From assembly GCA_029060285.1 (NCBI GenBank), contig JAIDUH010000149.1, positions 15,695-49,781 on the forward strand: a stretch of DNA of 34,087 nucleotides. The letters are read 5' to 3'. A program made the position numbers and the translations under genes. The notes under the pieces are model-generated. The model saw only the letters and a program-made list of their open reading frames with translations. It was not told where the DNA came from and searched no databases. This document shows positions 1 to 10,300 of the stretch, piece after piece (position 1 is the first letter of the stretch; every line of letters begins with the position of its first letter). The stretch comes from Muribaculaceae bacterium. Lineage in GTDB: Bacteria; Bacteroidota; Bacteroidia; Bacteroidales; Muribaculaceae.

Positions 1-2241
1 GCCTTCACTTCGCCATTGGCTGATACAGTGGCGACAGACTCATCGGAAGAAGTCCAAGTGAGAGACTTGTCGGTTGCATCAGAAGGATTGACAGTTGCTG
101 TAAGAGTTGCTATGTCGCCTTCTGTCATACTGAGTTCTGTCTTGTCGAGGGCAACGCTTGCAACCTCGATTACTTTTGCTTCTACGGTCACTGTACAAGT
201 AGCGGTCTTGCCATTTGAAGAGCTTACGATAATAGTTGCCGTTCCAGCCTTAATGGCTTTCACGTCGCCATTAGCCGATACCGTGGCAACAGCCTCATCG
301 GATGAAGTCCAGCTGAGGGTCTTGTCGGTTGCGTCTGCCGGGTTGACTGTAGCAGTCAATGTTGCAGATTCGCCTTCAGTCAGACTCAGTTCGGTCTTAT
401 CGAGTGTTACGCTTGCGACACCGATTATACCGGACTCAACGGTGACTGTGCAGGTTGCAGAGACTCCGTTAGCAGCGCTTACTGTTATAGTAGCTGTTCC
501 TGCTTTAACTGCAGTCACTTCTCCATTATCAGATACTGTGGCTATTGACTCATCTGAAGAAGTCCAATTCAGAGACTTGTCGGTAGCGTCAGCCGGTTGG
601 AGGGTAGCGATCAGTGAAGCGGTCTCACCTTCAGTCAGCTTAATTTCATTCGTGCTAAGGATGATTCTGGTTACATCGACAATCTTCTTTTCCACTGTTA
701 CTGTGCAGCTTGCAGACACTCCATTGGCAGAAGATACAGTGATTGTAGCTGTGCCTGCCTCCAGAGCCTTCACTTCGCCGTCTGCAGACACTGTGGCGAC
801 AGACTCATCTGAAGAAGTCCAAGTGAGAGACTTGTCAGTTGCATCCGAAGGATTGACAGTTGCTGTAAGAGTTGCTATGTAGCCTTCTGTCATACTGAGT
901 TCTGTCTTGTCAAGGACTACACTTTCTACCTCTATCACTTTTGCAGCTACGGTCACTGTGCAAGTGGCAGTCTTGCCGTTTGAAGAGCTGACAATTATAG
1001 TCGCGGTTCCGGCTTGTATCGCAGTCACTTCTCCATTCTCAGATACAGTTGCTACGGATTCGTCGGAAGAAGTCCAAGTCAAAGACTTGTCAGTCGCATC
1101 TTCAGGATTGATACTAGCGGTGATCCAGGCTGTATCACCCTCCGTCATGTTAAGCTCAGTCTGATCAAGCAAAACTTCAGAGACATCAATTATCCATGCG
1201 TCCACATTTATGTAGCAAACTGCAGTCATGCCATTGGAAGAGGAAGCGTATATTTCAACATATCCCGGCGACAAAGCAGTGACAACAGCCTCTGCTCCAT
1301 TGGCATTCACAACTGCGATACCCTCATCTGAAGAAGACCAATTGACAGTCTTATCTGTAGCATCTTCCGGCTCAATAGTCGCAATAAGTGTCACGGCATC
1401 GCCATCGATCATGCTGAGTTCGGTCTTGTCAAGGACTACACTTTCTACCTCTATCACTTTTGCAGCTACGGTCACTGTGCAAGTGGCAGTCTTGCCGTTT
1501 GAAGAGCTGACAATTATAGTCGTGGTTCCGGCTTGCATCGCAGTCACTTCTCCATTTTCAGATACAGTTGCTACGGATTCGTCGGAAGAAGTCCAAGTCA
1601 AAGACTTGTCAGTAGCATCTTCAGGATTGATAGTAGCGGTGAGCCAGGCTGTATCACCCTCCGTCATGTTAAGCTCAGTCTGATCAAGCGAAACTTCAGA
1701 GACATCAATTATCCTTGCCTCCACATTTATGTAGCAAACTGCAGTCATGCCATTGGAAGAGGAAGCGTATATTTCAACATATCCCGGCGCCAATGCCGTT
1801 ACAACGGCCTCCGCTCCATTGGCATTAACCATGGCGATACCCTCATCAGAAGATGACCAATTGACTGTCTTGTCTGTAGCATCTTCCGGATCAATAGTCG
1901 CGGTAAGCGTCACGGCATCTCCTTCAGTCATGTTGAGATTACCTTCATTGAGGGAGATGCCCGATACCTCCACGATTCGCTTTTCTACTTTAACTATGCA
2001 AGTAGCAGATATGCCGTTGGCGGATGTCGCAGTAATGCTTGTCTCTCCACTTCCTAAAGCTTTGATCGTCGCATTTCTGCCATCTTCGGTATAAATGGTC
2101 GCAACCTTTTCATCAGAAGATTTCCATACCAGATTCTGGTCAGTGGCATCCCATGGATCGATATTTGCATAAAGCCATCCCTCATCACCTTCGGTAAGGG
2201 TCATTTCAGACTCGTTGAACCATACGGATGAAATCTCCACC
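1..2241 (-). repeat. Tandem Big_2-coding repeats, including a near-identical 519-bp pair
   Basis: The coding sequence repeats every 255-264 bp, one Ig-like domain per unit. Two domains together form a higher-order unit: 894-1412 and 1413-1931 match almost base for base at an offset of 519 bp. A second long match lies at an offset of about 765 bp, three domains (1-240 against about 766-1005). The high nucleotide identity points to recent duplication or gene conversion. Short-read assembly could miscount the copies here. Confidence 0.9.
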
Positions 2242-3026
2242 GGCATGAAGTTGCCATCGTAGTCAGCGCTGTGTTCGTCGATATATGTGCATCCGTCACT
2301 ATCCGGAGAAGCTGTCTGGCAATTGACAAATACAGGGTTTCCCCAGTAGTCACCCCGTGAATAATTCATCTTGCCAAGCTTTCTTGTTTCAGCAGGAAGC
2401 GCGGTAAGATCCGGCGACATTACAATGAAGCGGAGTGATGTAGGACTCCATTCATCATTTTCATCCTCTTTTTTGAATTTCGGGGTGCCATATAGTTTGT
2501 GGGTAGATGAAATGGAGTTTTCTAATTCCACCATATTTGATTGGTCAAACTGCATTTCCTGTGGCAACCTGATATTGAAGAAAATTGCTCCCGGCATTTC
2601 ATTACCTTCAGAAATACCGAAATCCATTGAATACCGGTCATTGCCTTCCGACTTAGGATTGTTCATATAGAAGCGGATATCACCGGCGGAGCGGGTATTG
2701 AAAGCGGGCGCCTTGACAGTTCCGCCAAAATCCTCTCCGGCATCTTCCCATCCTCCGATACCGACATTCATGCCGCTCTCTTCAGATAAAGTACCGTTTA
2801 TTATAATATCAGCAAGCTTATGAAGATCATTGTCGTCTACCTTGCCGGAAGCATTCACGTCGAGCGACTTGTCGGTAGACCCTGCCTTTATTGCGTTGGC
2901 GAGTAAGACCATATCGGCGAGATCGACTCTATCGTCCCCGTTAAGGTCACCCCTGTAGCGGGCGGAGGCATCAAATGCTACCGCCGTACAGAGCGTCAGA
3001 ATAAGGGTGGTTATTTTAGTTGTCAT
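1..3026 (-). CDS. Secreted dockerin-like / Big_2 tandem-repeat protein (C-terminus outside window)
   Basis: An open frame of 1008 codons reads from an ATG at 3026 off the left edge. Residues 1-24 are a Sec signal peptide (short basic start, hydrophobic core, ending DASA before RYRG). Residues about 27-75 hold two EF-hand-like calcium loops, DLNGDDRVDLAD and DVNASGKVDDND, as in type I dockerin repeats. Residues about 80-260 form one module with a beta-rich look (GAIFFNIRLPQEM), possibly cohesin-like; I cannot confirm its family. From about residue 262 there are eight complete bacterial Ig-like group 2 (Big_2) domains of 85-88 residues and part of a ninth, each with a WxSSDE core and a NG.TATCxVxV strand. 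No lipobox is present, unlike the four upstream genes. It is the last visible gene of the operon, 41 bp after the fimbrillin gene. The role is probably cell-surface structure or adhesion (inference). Confidence 0.88.
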   Translation of the reverse strand, partial: MTTKITTLILTLCTAVAFDASARYRGDLNGDDRVDLADMVLLANAIKAGSTDKSLDVNASGKVDDNDLHKLADIIINGTLSEESGMNVGIGGWEDAGEDFGGTVKAPAFNTRSAGDIRFYMNNPKSEGNDRYSMDFGISEGNEMPGAIFFNIRLPQEMQFDQSNMVELENSISSTHKLYGTPKFKKEDENDEWSPTSLRFIVMSPDLTALPAETRKLGKMNYSRGDYWGNPVFVNCQTASPDSDGCTYIDEHSADYDGNFMPVEISSVWFNESEMTLTEGDEGWLYANIDPWDATDQNLVWKSSDEKVATIYTEDGRNATIKALGSGETSITATSANGISATCIVKVEKRIVEVSGISLNEGNLNMTEGDAVTLTATIDPEDATDKTVNWSSSDEGIAMVNANGAEAVVTALAPGYVEIYASSSNGMTAVCYINVEARIIDVSEVSLDQTELNMTEGDTAWLTATINPEDATDKSLTWTSSDESVATVSENGEVTAMQAGTTTIIVSSSNGKTATCTVTVAAKVIEVESVVLDKTELSMIDGDAVTLIATIEPEDATDKTVNWSSSDEGIAVVNANGAEAVVTALSPGYVEIYASSSNGMTAVCYINVDAWIIDVSEVLLDQTELNMTEGDTAWITASINPEDATDKSLTWTSSDESVATVSENGEVTAIQAGTATIIVSSSNGKTATCTVTVAAKVIEVESVVLDKTELSMTEGYIATLTATVNPSDATDKSLTWTSSDESVATVSADGEVKALEAGTATITVSSANGVSASCTVTVEKKIVDVTRIILSTNEIKLTEGETASLIATLQPADATDKSLNWTSSDESIATVSDNGEVTAVKAGTATITVSAANGVSATCTVTVESGIIGVASVTLDKTELSLTEGESATLTATVNPADATDKTLSWTSSDEAVATVSANGDVKAIKAGTATIIVSSSNGKTATCTVTVEAKVIEVASVALDKTELSMTEGDIATLTATVNPSDATDKSLTWTSSDESVATVSANGEVK

Positions 3027-3067
3027 CGTTTTCGTCGTTGTCAACGATTAATAAAATTTAAATAAAA

Positions 3068-3937
3068 TTAGTTCCAGCCGCCGATTGATCCGCCGATCTC
3101 GATTTCAACCTGTTCAGGACTCTTGGAAAGGGTGACTGTAATCGTATGGCGATAGCCGGGCTTAAACGACAGCTGACCCTCCATGATGTAGCTTACATTG
3201 CCGCAGACAACTTCCACCAACGGACGTCGGGAAGAAATCCTTTGTGGCACCACAATCGCTGAATATTTTTTATCACCGGTTTTTTTAGCCTTGATAGAGC
3301 CTAAATTAGTATTGCTGTCTGCTGTGGCACCGCCATTCGACAAGTCAATATTAGCCGCAGTATATGTGCCGTGGATGAAAACCTGAGCATCTTCAGGAAT
3401 ATCACCGTCGCCATAGTCTTCAGCTTTTGTCAACAATACCTCGACATTGCTCAGGCAATGTGAAAACATCAATGACACAGGAGTCGTGCCTGCCTTCTGG
3501 TTTTCTGCCTTTGCCCAGAGAAAATCAGCGGAGGAAAAGCCTTCCTCGGTGCTCTGGTCTTCAGGAAGCTCGAAGCTATAGTTTTCTGTATCGTCTACAC
3601 GTTTTGCATAAGGGTAATATGCGTATACGTTGTAAGAGCCTTCATTCCAGAAGTAGTTGTTTGCAGCTGCCCATGAGGAGCCGTTATACTCGAAGCAACC
3701 GTTGTTGACCATATTCCCGCCCGGCTGTAGTTCTGTCTCAGCATCCACAACAAAGAGTCCTATTTGATCTCCCTTGTCGAAACCTGCATCACTTGCACGG
3801 GATGCTGCAGACGGATGAATCGCACTTATTCTGATTATGTTGGATTTCTCTTGCGCGATCTCCTGATCCACGCTGTCACAAGCTGCAAAAGCCATTGCTG
3901 CAGCCAAAGATATAAAGGCTATTTTTGTAGATTTCAT
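3068..3937 (-). CDS. Fimbrillin-like (Mfa-like) lipoprotein
   Basis: This 289-residue protein begins with a lipoprotein signal peptide; the lipobox is AFAAC with Cys20. It matches the Bacteroidales fimbrillin-like family by its pattern: a conserved Arg-Ala at residues 47-48 (SRASDAGF), then KGDQIGLFVVD, a YFWNEGSYNVYAYYPYA block, ADFLWAKA, a MFSHCLSNVEV strand, AIVVPQ and a final strand ending IGGWN. In fimbrillins that are processed, export as a lipoprotein is followed by cleavage after such an Arg, which frees a groove for donor-strand polymerisation. That this protein is processed so is inference. Its start lies 2 bp after the stop of the preceding M64 fusion gene, so the two are probably translationally linked. 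It consists of the same domain that is fused to the N-terminus of the three genes upstream, and could be their structural partner. Confidence 0.88.
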   Translation of the reverse strand: MKSTKIAFISLAAAMAFAACDSVDQEIAQEKSNIIRISAIHPSAASRASDAGFDKGDQIGLFVVDAETELQPGGNMVNNGCFEYNGSSWAAANNYFWNEGSYNVYAYYPYAKRVDDTENYSFELPEDQSTEEGFSSADFLWAKAENQKAGTTPVSLMFSHCLSNVEVLLTKAEDYGDGDIPEDAQVFIHGTYTAANIDLSNGGATADSNTNLGSIKAKKTGDKKYSAIVVPQRISSRRPLVEVVCGNVSYIMEGQLSFKPGYRHTITVTLSKSPEQVEIEIGGSIGGWN

Positions 3938-3939
3938 AA

Positions 3940-6900
3940 TTATTTTGTTAGTTTTGTATTAGTTTTTTGTTGTGAACGCACATTGTCCAAGAGTTTTCTG
4001 CTTTCTCTTGACGTTAAGAATACAGGAGCTTTATGGTTAGGGATTTCTGTAATTCCATCAGTTGAATACCCTCTTGTGTTGGCAGCATTGCCCCATTCAA
4101 AGGTATCATTTTCATAAAATGAGTCAATGTCAAACTGTTCTCCGGCTTTCTCAAGAATCCTCTTTGTGATATCCAGTCGGGATATAGAATTAAAGTAAGG
4201 TATTCCAAGATTCATACAAGAATTTGCCTCTGAGCGGAAAATACCTCTGGTATATCCGAAACCACCCTCAAACACGTCGACCCTATCACTATAACGTGGA
4301 TCGAATATCATATCTGACCATGGCACAAGATTCATATTGCTTGTAGTAGCAAGATTCATATACCATCCGCTTCCATGCAATGACTCAATCTGACCCGTTA
4401 TTCCGGCAGTGGCAAAAGCATTTTTAATAATCAGCTCATCGCCTAACTTACCGAAACCATGCCCGCATGCCTCGTGCTGAACGACTCCGCGGTTATCCAT
4501 CGGATATGGATTGGTGGTAGGAGGACAAATGCTTATGGTGACATCTCCGTCATAATAATATGTCACTCCGCCATAATCTGTAGTATTGGGAACGAGAATG
4601 ATCAGGCCTTTCCTAAGATCAGAGTCTGAAATCGAAATGCCGTTGGTCTCATCTTTCAGGTAATCCAATATCAGGGTCTCATCAGGAAGAAGTTGCCCCA
4701 TGCTTGCCGCATAGATGGTAGAAAATCTTGTATCTCGATAGTTGTATATGGTATTGACTCCCTTTTCCTGAGAAAGCGTCACCAAAGAATATACATCGAA
4801 ATAGTCACGCATTGCATTATACGGATTTATTCCGAAGAAATGCTCCATATCCTCTTCACATTGCTGCAAGTATGCTCCGGATGCTATATCCTCACCGGTC
4901 CAGCCGTCGCCGATGAAATACAGAGGAATACCGTTGCCTTTGGAGTGACGCTGCAAAGTGACGGCTGAATCCTCGCCGTATTTATAATCATACTGAGCCA
5001 CGTCTACCGACACGACCGCTGATTCGTCTGAGGATTCAAACTCAATTGTCGCATAGCGGTCGCCTGCTCCGGATGTTAGATTGCTTACAGTGACAACCAC
5101 CTGAGCTTTTCCTGTACCGGAAGAAGGAGTGACAGTACACCATTCAGGATGCGCACCGAGTTTCCAACTGCCTTTGGCATTGACAGTGATGGTCTGGCTC
5201 TTTCGATTGTTGAGTGCCTGAATTTGGGAGGGAAATACACTGAAATCCTTATATGCAGAAATCCTCTTGAATTCTTTCCAACCTGGCGCTGTCCTATAGG
5301 CATTCACTGCAGAAGCCGGCACTTCAAGAAGCACATGATCCAACCCGACTCCTTCAAAAGCTCTTGAGCCTAAGAGAGGGGGAGTCTCCGCTTTACATGA
5401 AATCACGGTCAGACGCTCACATCCGGCAAATGCCTCATTGCCTATATAATCAATATCTTCGTGAAGATCGAGTGAAGTGATAAGCGAACAATCTTTGAAT
5501 GTTCCTTCATTAATCGACCTGACTTTTTGGGGAATTTCAATCGTCCCTTGCAACCGGTTGCAGCCCTCAAAAGCATTATTGCCAATAACAGCAAGATCCT
5601 TTGGCCATACGATGGCTGTGAACTTATTCCATGCAAATGCCACAGACTCTATTTCTTTCAATGATTCCGGAAGCACAATTTCTCCCGAAAATCCACAGTT
5701 TTCGAATGCCCTATGCCGTATGTTTTCGATTCCTGCGGGTAGATTTAGCAGTCCCATGAAGGTACATTGATTGAAAGCTTCAGAAGGTATGGTCTTGATA
5801 CCTTGCGGAATTGTCAGTCCACTGCTGAACTTTCCTTTTATTCTACCCAATTCTTTAAGAGATTCGGGAAGATGAAGGCTTCCGGTGAAATATCCATTTA
5901 TGCTTCCATAGCATTCCAAGCCATCGGGCAATAACAGTTCTCCGCGTAACTCACCAAAGATATCTCCTATTCGTTTAAGAGTAGTAGGGAATGATATCTG
6001 TGTACCCGGGGCTACAACAAAGCCATGAATCTCTTCTACTCCTTCCGGAATGATTTGATTTCCTCTTACACTGCCTCCTACATTACCCAATTTCTTAAAT
6101 GGGGCTTTAGGATATATAATATGGTGGATATGACCGTCGACCAGCCAACCGTTAGTCCAAATAATAGTTAGTTCATCATCCACCATTACGGCGTCTGCGA
6201 GATTGAGAGCAGAGCAGCTTTCAATATCTGTACCTATATAATATCTGTCGTCTGCATTCAGCGGACCACATATTTTGAGAGCCTCAATCTTGGCGGGATC
6301 TGTTCCCAATGCCTTCAGAGCCTCTTTGAGGGTACCTGCCTCGGTGACATTGACAACCATATATTCATACATTAAGCCGTCATGGAATGCAGGATCATCT
6401 ATCCAAGCAGTGATGCTTTCAGGCAACAGAGTGACAATATAATCTCCTGAATCTGATTTCTTGTCTACTTTGATTGTGAATGTGTGCATCTTGCCGGAGA
6501 TAAATGAAAGGTCGGATTCCTTTTTCAATTGATAGTCCTTCCCATCAACATTCAAGCCTATCACACACTTTCCGGCACCGACAGTCTGAGGCACCACTAC
6601 AGCACGATAGTCGGTCTTATATGTAAGGGGATATATCCTTTCACATTTGCCCTCTCCTGCAGCTATAGTTTGCTTTTCAATGTTGATGACAGCATCCGGA
6701 ACAGTATTGTCGATCCACACTATTTTTTCCAATTTGGCAAATTCATCTGCGCCGAAACCATCACCAGCTTCCAGTATGACGGTGACGCCTGCCAAAGCAT
6801 GGCGGTATTCCAGATTGATAGTCTCGCTTGTCGGGATTATGCCCATAGCTTTTGCCCATAGGAAATCGGACTGTTCGTATGCAGACAAAGTGCCGGAAGT

Positions 6901-7338
6901 CGATTCCGTATTCTGACGAGTCGCTACGCTGAATGCATAGCTCAATGGATCAGAAATCGAAGAGTCAAAAGGATAGTACCCATAGACATCAATCGGCGTC
7001 GAATTATCATTCCAATAGAGTGTGGTAGAGCCGGTCCATCTGTCGGTCTCGTCTGAATAAGTAAACTTTACATTCTTGGCATGAAGGTTTTCATTGCCAA
7101 GCGAACAGGGATTGCCATCTTCATAATCGGAAATGAAGATACCCATGACGTCTCCGTGGGCAAATCCGGTGTCAGATGCGCGGGAAAGTCCTCCGTATCT
7201 GCCGGAAAGGACAATCTGCGTGTCTCGCGAATCATCGGGTTGCTTATCGTTGAAATAAGAATCCTGGCATCCGCTCATGGCAGACAAACATGCAAAGAGC
7301 AGTATACAGGTCCTTACTTTTATTTCATATCTATTCAT
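3940..7338 (-). CDS. Fimbrillin-LRR-BACON-M64 metallopeptidase lipoprotein (third paralogue)
   Basis: The protein has 1132 residues. In order it shows a lipoprotein signal (Cys24, MSGC), a fimbrillin-like domain (about 30-325, with SRASDTGF and Arg53, closing with SITAWIDD), BspA-type leucine-rich repeats (LRR_5, about 330-695), a BACON-type domain (about 697-785) and a peptidase domain resembling IgA peptidase M64 (about 790-1090). The probable zinc motif is HEACGHGFGKLGDE from His955, with six residues between and including the two His. GIFRSEANSCMN downstream resembles the family's Met-containing segment. It should be an outer-membrane lipoprotein that binds and cuts a protein or glycoprotein; the substrate is unknown, and IgA cleavage should not be assumed. 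It lacks the Cys cluster found in its two upstream paralogues. The gene starts 14 bp after the preceding stop. Confidence 0.87.
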   Translation of the reverse strand: MNRYEIKVRTCILLFACLSAMSGCQDSYFNDKQPDDSRDTQIVLSGRYGGLSRASDTGFAHGDVMGIFISDYEDGNPCSLGNENLHAKNVKFTYSDETDRWTGSTTLYWNDNSTPIDVYGYYPFDSSISDPLSYAFSVATRQNTESTSGTLSAYEQSDFLWAKAMGIIPTSETINLEYRHALAGVTVILEAGDGFGADEFAKLEKIVWIDNTVPDAVINIEKQTIAAGEGKCERIYPLTYKTDYRAVVVPQTVGAGKCVIGLNVDGKDYQLKKESDLSFISGKMHTFTIKVDKKSDSGDYIVTLLPESITAWIDDPAFHDGLMYEYMVVNVTEAGTLKEALKALGTDPAKIEALKICGPLNADDRYYIGTDIESCSALNLADAVMVDDELTIIWTNGWLVDGHIHHIIYPKAPFKKLGNVGGSVRGNQIIPEGVEEIHGFVVAPGTQISFPTTLKRIGDIFGELRGELLLPDGLECYGSINGYFTGSLHLPESLKELGRIKGKFSSGLTIPQGIKTIPSEAFNQCTFMGLLNLPAGIENIRHRAFENCGFSGEIVLPESLKEIESVAFAWNKFTAIVWPKDLAVIGNNAFEGCNRLQGTIEIPQKVRSINEGTFKDCSLITSLDLHEDIDYIGNEAFAGCERLTVISCKAETPPLLGSRAFEGVGLDHVLLEVPASAVNAYRTAPGWKEFKRISAYKDFSVFPSQIQALNNRKSQTITVNAKGSWKLGAHPEWCTVTPSSGTGKAQVVVTVSNLTSGAGDRYATIEFESSDESAVVSVDVAQYDYKYGEDSAVTLQRHSKGNGIPLYFIGDGWTGEDIASGAYLQQCEEDMEHFFGINPYNAMRDYFDVYSLVTLSQEKGVNTIYNYRDTRFSTIYAASMGQLLPDETLILDYLKDETNGISISDSDLRKGLIILVPNTTDYGGVTYYYDGDVTISICPPTTNPYPMDNRGVVQHEACGHGFGKLGDELIIKNAFATAGITGQIESLHGSGWYMNLATTSNMNLVPWSDMIFDPRYSDRVDVFEGGFGYTRGIFRSEANSCMNLGIPYFNSISRLDITKRILEKAGEQFDIDSFYENDTFEWGNAANTRGYSTDGITEIPNHKAPVFLTSRESRKLLDNVRSQQKTNTKLTK

Positions 7339-7352
7339 CTTGCATATTTGTG

Positions 7353-10300
7353 TTAATGTTTGTAACTGTTAGCCCTTACTCCTTTAAAGTCCCGCCTTGG
7401 CGAGCTGTTGATTATTATCGGTGCGCTGTTTTGCACGGATGTCTTAAGCAAGGACTGAGTTGCCGAAGCTCGCGATCCAAGTGTAAAATCCCGTCCCCAA
7501 TCACGTGAGTCCTTGGCAAGGAAATCTTCATAATTGAATGTCTCTCCGGCATAATCCATGATTCTTCTTACCGCCAATTCACGGCACCAAGTCGACATGT
7601 ACGGCACGTTGTTGTTCATGACCGAATTATATTCCGAACGGTAGACACCTCTTGCATGGAAGTATCCACCTTCCCATATATCCACAATGTCGTTGACTCT
7701 TCGGTCACTCAGCATATGTCTCCAATGCACGTCGGCGTTTTTTGAACTTGTCGACAAGTTCAAGCCCCATCCCTTGACATGCATCCCCTTCAAATTGGGA
7801 ATGTGACCGCAGCATACGCAGGTGCAACCTACAATGGAATGATTATGATAGATGTATTCGTCAGCAAGCTTTGTAAAGGCATGACCGGCAGCCTCGTGCT
7901 GAATCAGACCACGCCAGTCATTGGGATAATCACATTCGCTTTTCGGACATATAGACACTGAAGTACCATTGTCGAACATGTATGTCAAACCATCGTAAGC
8001 ATTGGAGTTTGCAACAAGAATGCAGGTCAATGTATCAAAATCCTCTTCTTTTATCGGCGTATTATCTAAACAATAGCAAGCAACATAATCAGATGCACAG
8101 GTTATACGGCTGTCGTAACTCATGTTGCCGAAAGTGGTGCTGAATTTTGGATTACGTAAATAATTAACCGATCCAATACCGCTCTCATAACTCATGGCGA
8201 ACGCTGTATAGACATTGAAATAGCCTCTATAGGTCTTAAAGGGCTCGAGATCAAAAAACCTTTCCGTTGCCTGTTGCATATCATCAAGATATGTGCCATT
8301 AGCAATGTCTTCCGCATCATAACCGTCACCTACAATCACAATATTTACTCCTTGTTTACCAAGTGTATGCTCCTGCAAAGTGAAAGACTGATCCTCGTCA
8401 TACTCATAATCAAATTGGGCGACACTGAAAGAAGTGGTGAAATTAGTACCTTCAAGCTGTACTTTGATCTCTCCTCTACGGTCGGCTGAACCATGAGCCA
8501 TCTCATCAATTGAAATAGTCATAGTGGATTTTCCGACTCCGGAGGTCGAAGAAATATGAAGCCAATCAGGGCATTCGGTTACTTTCCATTGTTTTCCTGC
8601 ATCGGCGTTGAGTACTACATCCCTGCTGCCACCTTTGTTCAGAACTTTTGCTATCTGAGGTCTAAATACGAGATTGTGGTAAGCCGAAATTCTTTTGAAT
8701 TCTTTCCACCACTGGGCATTCTGGTAAAGAGCAATAGATTTTTCAGGCACAACAAGAGTGAAATTGTCTTTATGTATTTGTTCATTAAAGCCGCTGAAAG
8801 GGTCATTGATCAATGAAGGGGGCTCAACAGCATCACATCTTAACTCTTCAAGAGAATAACATCCGGCGAAAGTGGCGTCTGTCCACCATGCCATATCACT
8901 GTCATCACCACCTATCACTTCTACTCCAGATGGTATTCTAATATACTTTAGATTCTTGCAGTTAAGAAAAGCACCTTGGTTTATTCGTCTGACATTCTCA
9001 GGAATAACAATTGAATCAGTAAGATAGATGCACCCATTGAGCATGTCCCTCGGAATGACCTCAAGAGATGTGGGGATATTTATATGGTTTATCTTACTTC
9101 CAGCAAACGCACCCTTGCCAATTTTCTTGATGCTGTTGGGAAGATAGATATCTCCGCGCACTTCACTCCCATATACATCAAACTGACTGCCATATCCTAC
9201 TCCTCCAAAAGCGCAATCAGCAATTTCCTCAGCACCATCCGGAATATAGACACCTGTGACTTTTGTATTATTAAACGAATTCGGTATTCTTTTCATGCCA
9301 GCTGGGAAAACAACAGTACCAGTCAAAGGCGTACCAGAAAATGCATAATCCCCAAGATACCGTATACCCGATGGAATGCGTGCTTCTCCTGATGTATTAC
9401 AGCAGTTAGAGAAGGCATTGTTGCCAATATACTTTAAATTATCTGGCAGTAATAATTCATTAGTGAATTCGCATCCATTAAATGCCTCACTACCTATATA
9501 TTCCAATGTGGTCGGAAGAACAAGAGAACTAATGTGATGACTATCAGATGCGTAACAACCAATGCATCCATCTCCGATCCATTTTACACCTTCTGGTATT
9601 GTCAACGTGCCTGTTAGTGGTAAGTGTGAAAGGGCCGCAACTCCGATATATTTACAATTGTCTGGCAAATCTATATGACTCAATCGTGTAGCATGACTTG
9701 CATCGTTACCTCCGAAGAACCATTCTGAAAGCATATGCACAGGCAAAGCATCATCAAAAGTATCTTCTTCAGTTATAATTCTTCCATCATTAAATATACC
9801 CCACCCTGGTAGATCTCTATTAACTTGCGCGTAGTACCCATCTGTCAAATGTATTCCAGTTGTTCTGAGTTCCTTCATATTCAATGAAAGCAAACCTCTG
9901 AAGTTATTGTTGAAGAAATTGAAATCTTCCTGATTCATTGTTCCTGTCAATTTTAGGTACTCAATGCTCTGAGTCTTGATACCAGCCTCTTTTATTACGC
10001 TTTCAAATGAACCGGGTTCAGGGCAATCAATCACAGTATATGCTTTTGTTGATGCATTATGTCCCACTGCATCGTTTTCCCAAGGAGTGATGTCTTCATT
10101 GACAAGGGTAAAGGCATAGTCACCTTCCGGCTTCTTGTCAACCTTTATTACGAATCGGTGAAGCTTGGATGGAGAATATTTCATTTCGCTGTTGCGCATG
10201 AACTGATAAGAATCAGCACCAATGGAAATCGTAACAAGGGTTTTACCTGCATCTACAGATTGTGGAGCGACAATCGCCCGATAGTCGTTTCCTACATTAT

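Noticed and set aside
1..1931. Regular repeats as a CRISPR array
   Set aside because: The unit of about 258 bp codes for an Ig-like domain in frame; there are no short palindromic repeats with unique spacers and no cas genes.
16..2094. Series of plus-strand open frames over the first 2.1 kb with repeated VTV and SSEEV patterns
   Set aside because: They are the complement of the Big_2 gene. The minus strand has one unbroken frame with signal peptide, dockerin-like and Ig-like domains.
3027..3067. Separate promoter for the Big_2 gene
   Set aside because: Only a one-base-off -7 box (TAAATTTT) and a small 6-bp inverted repeat at 3035-3047 are seen in a 41-bp gap; co-transcription with the operon is simpler.
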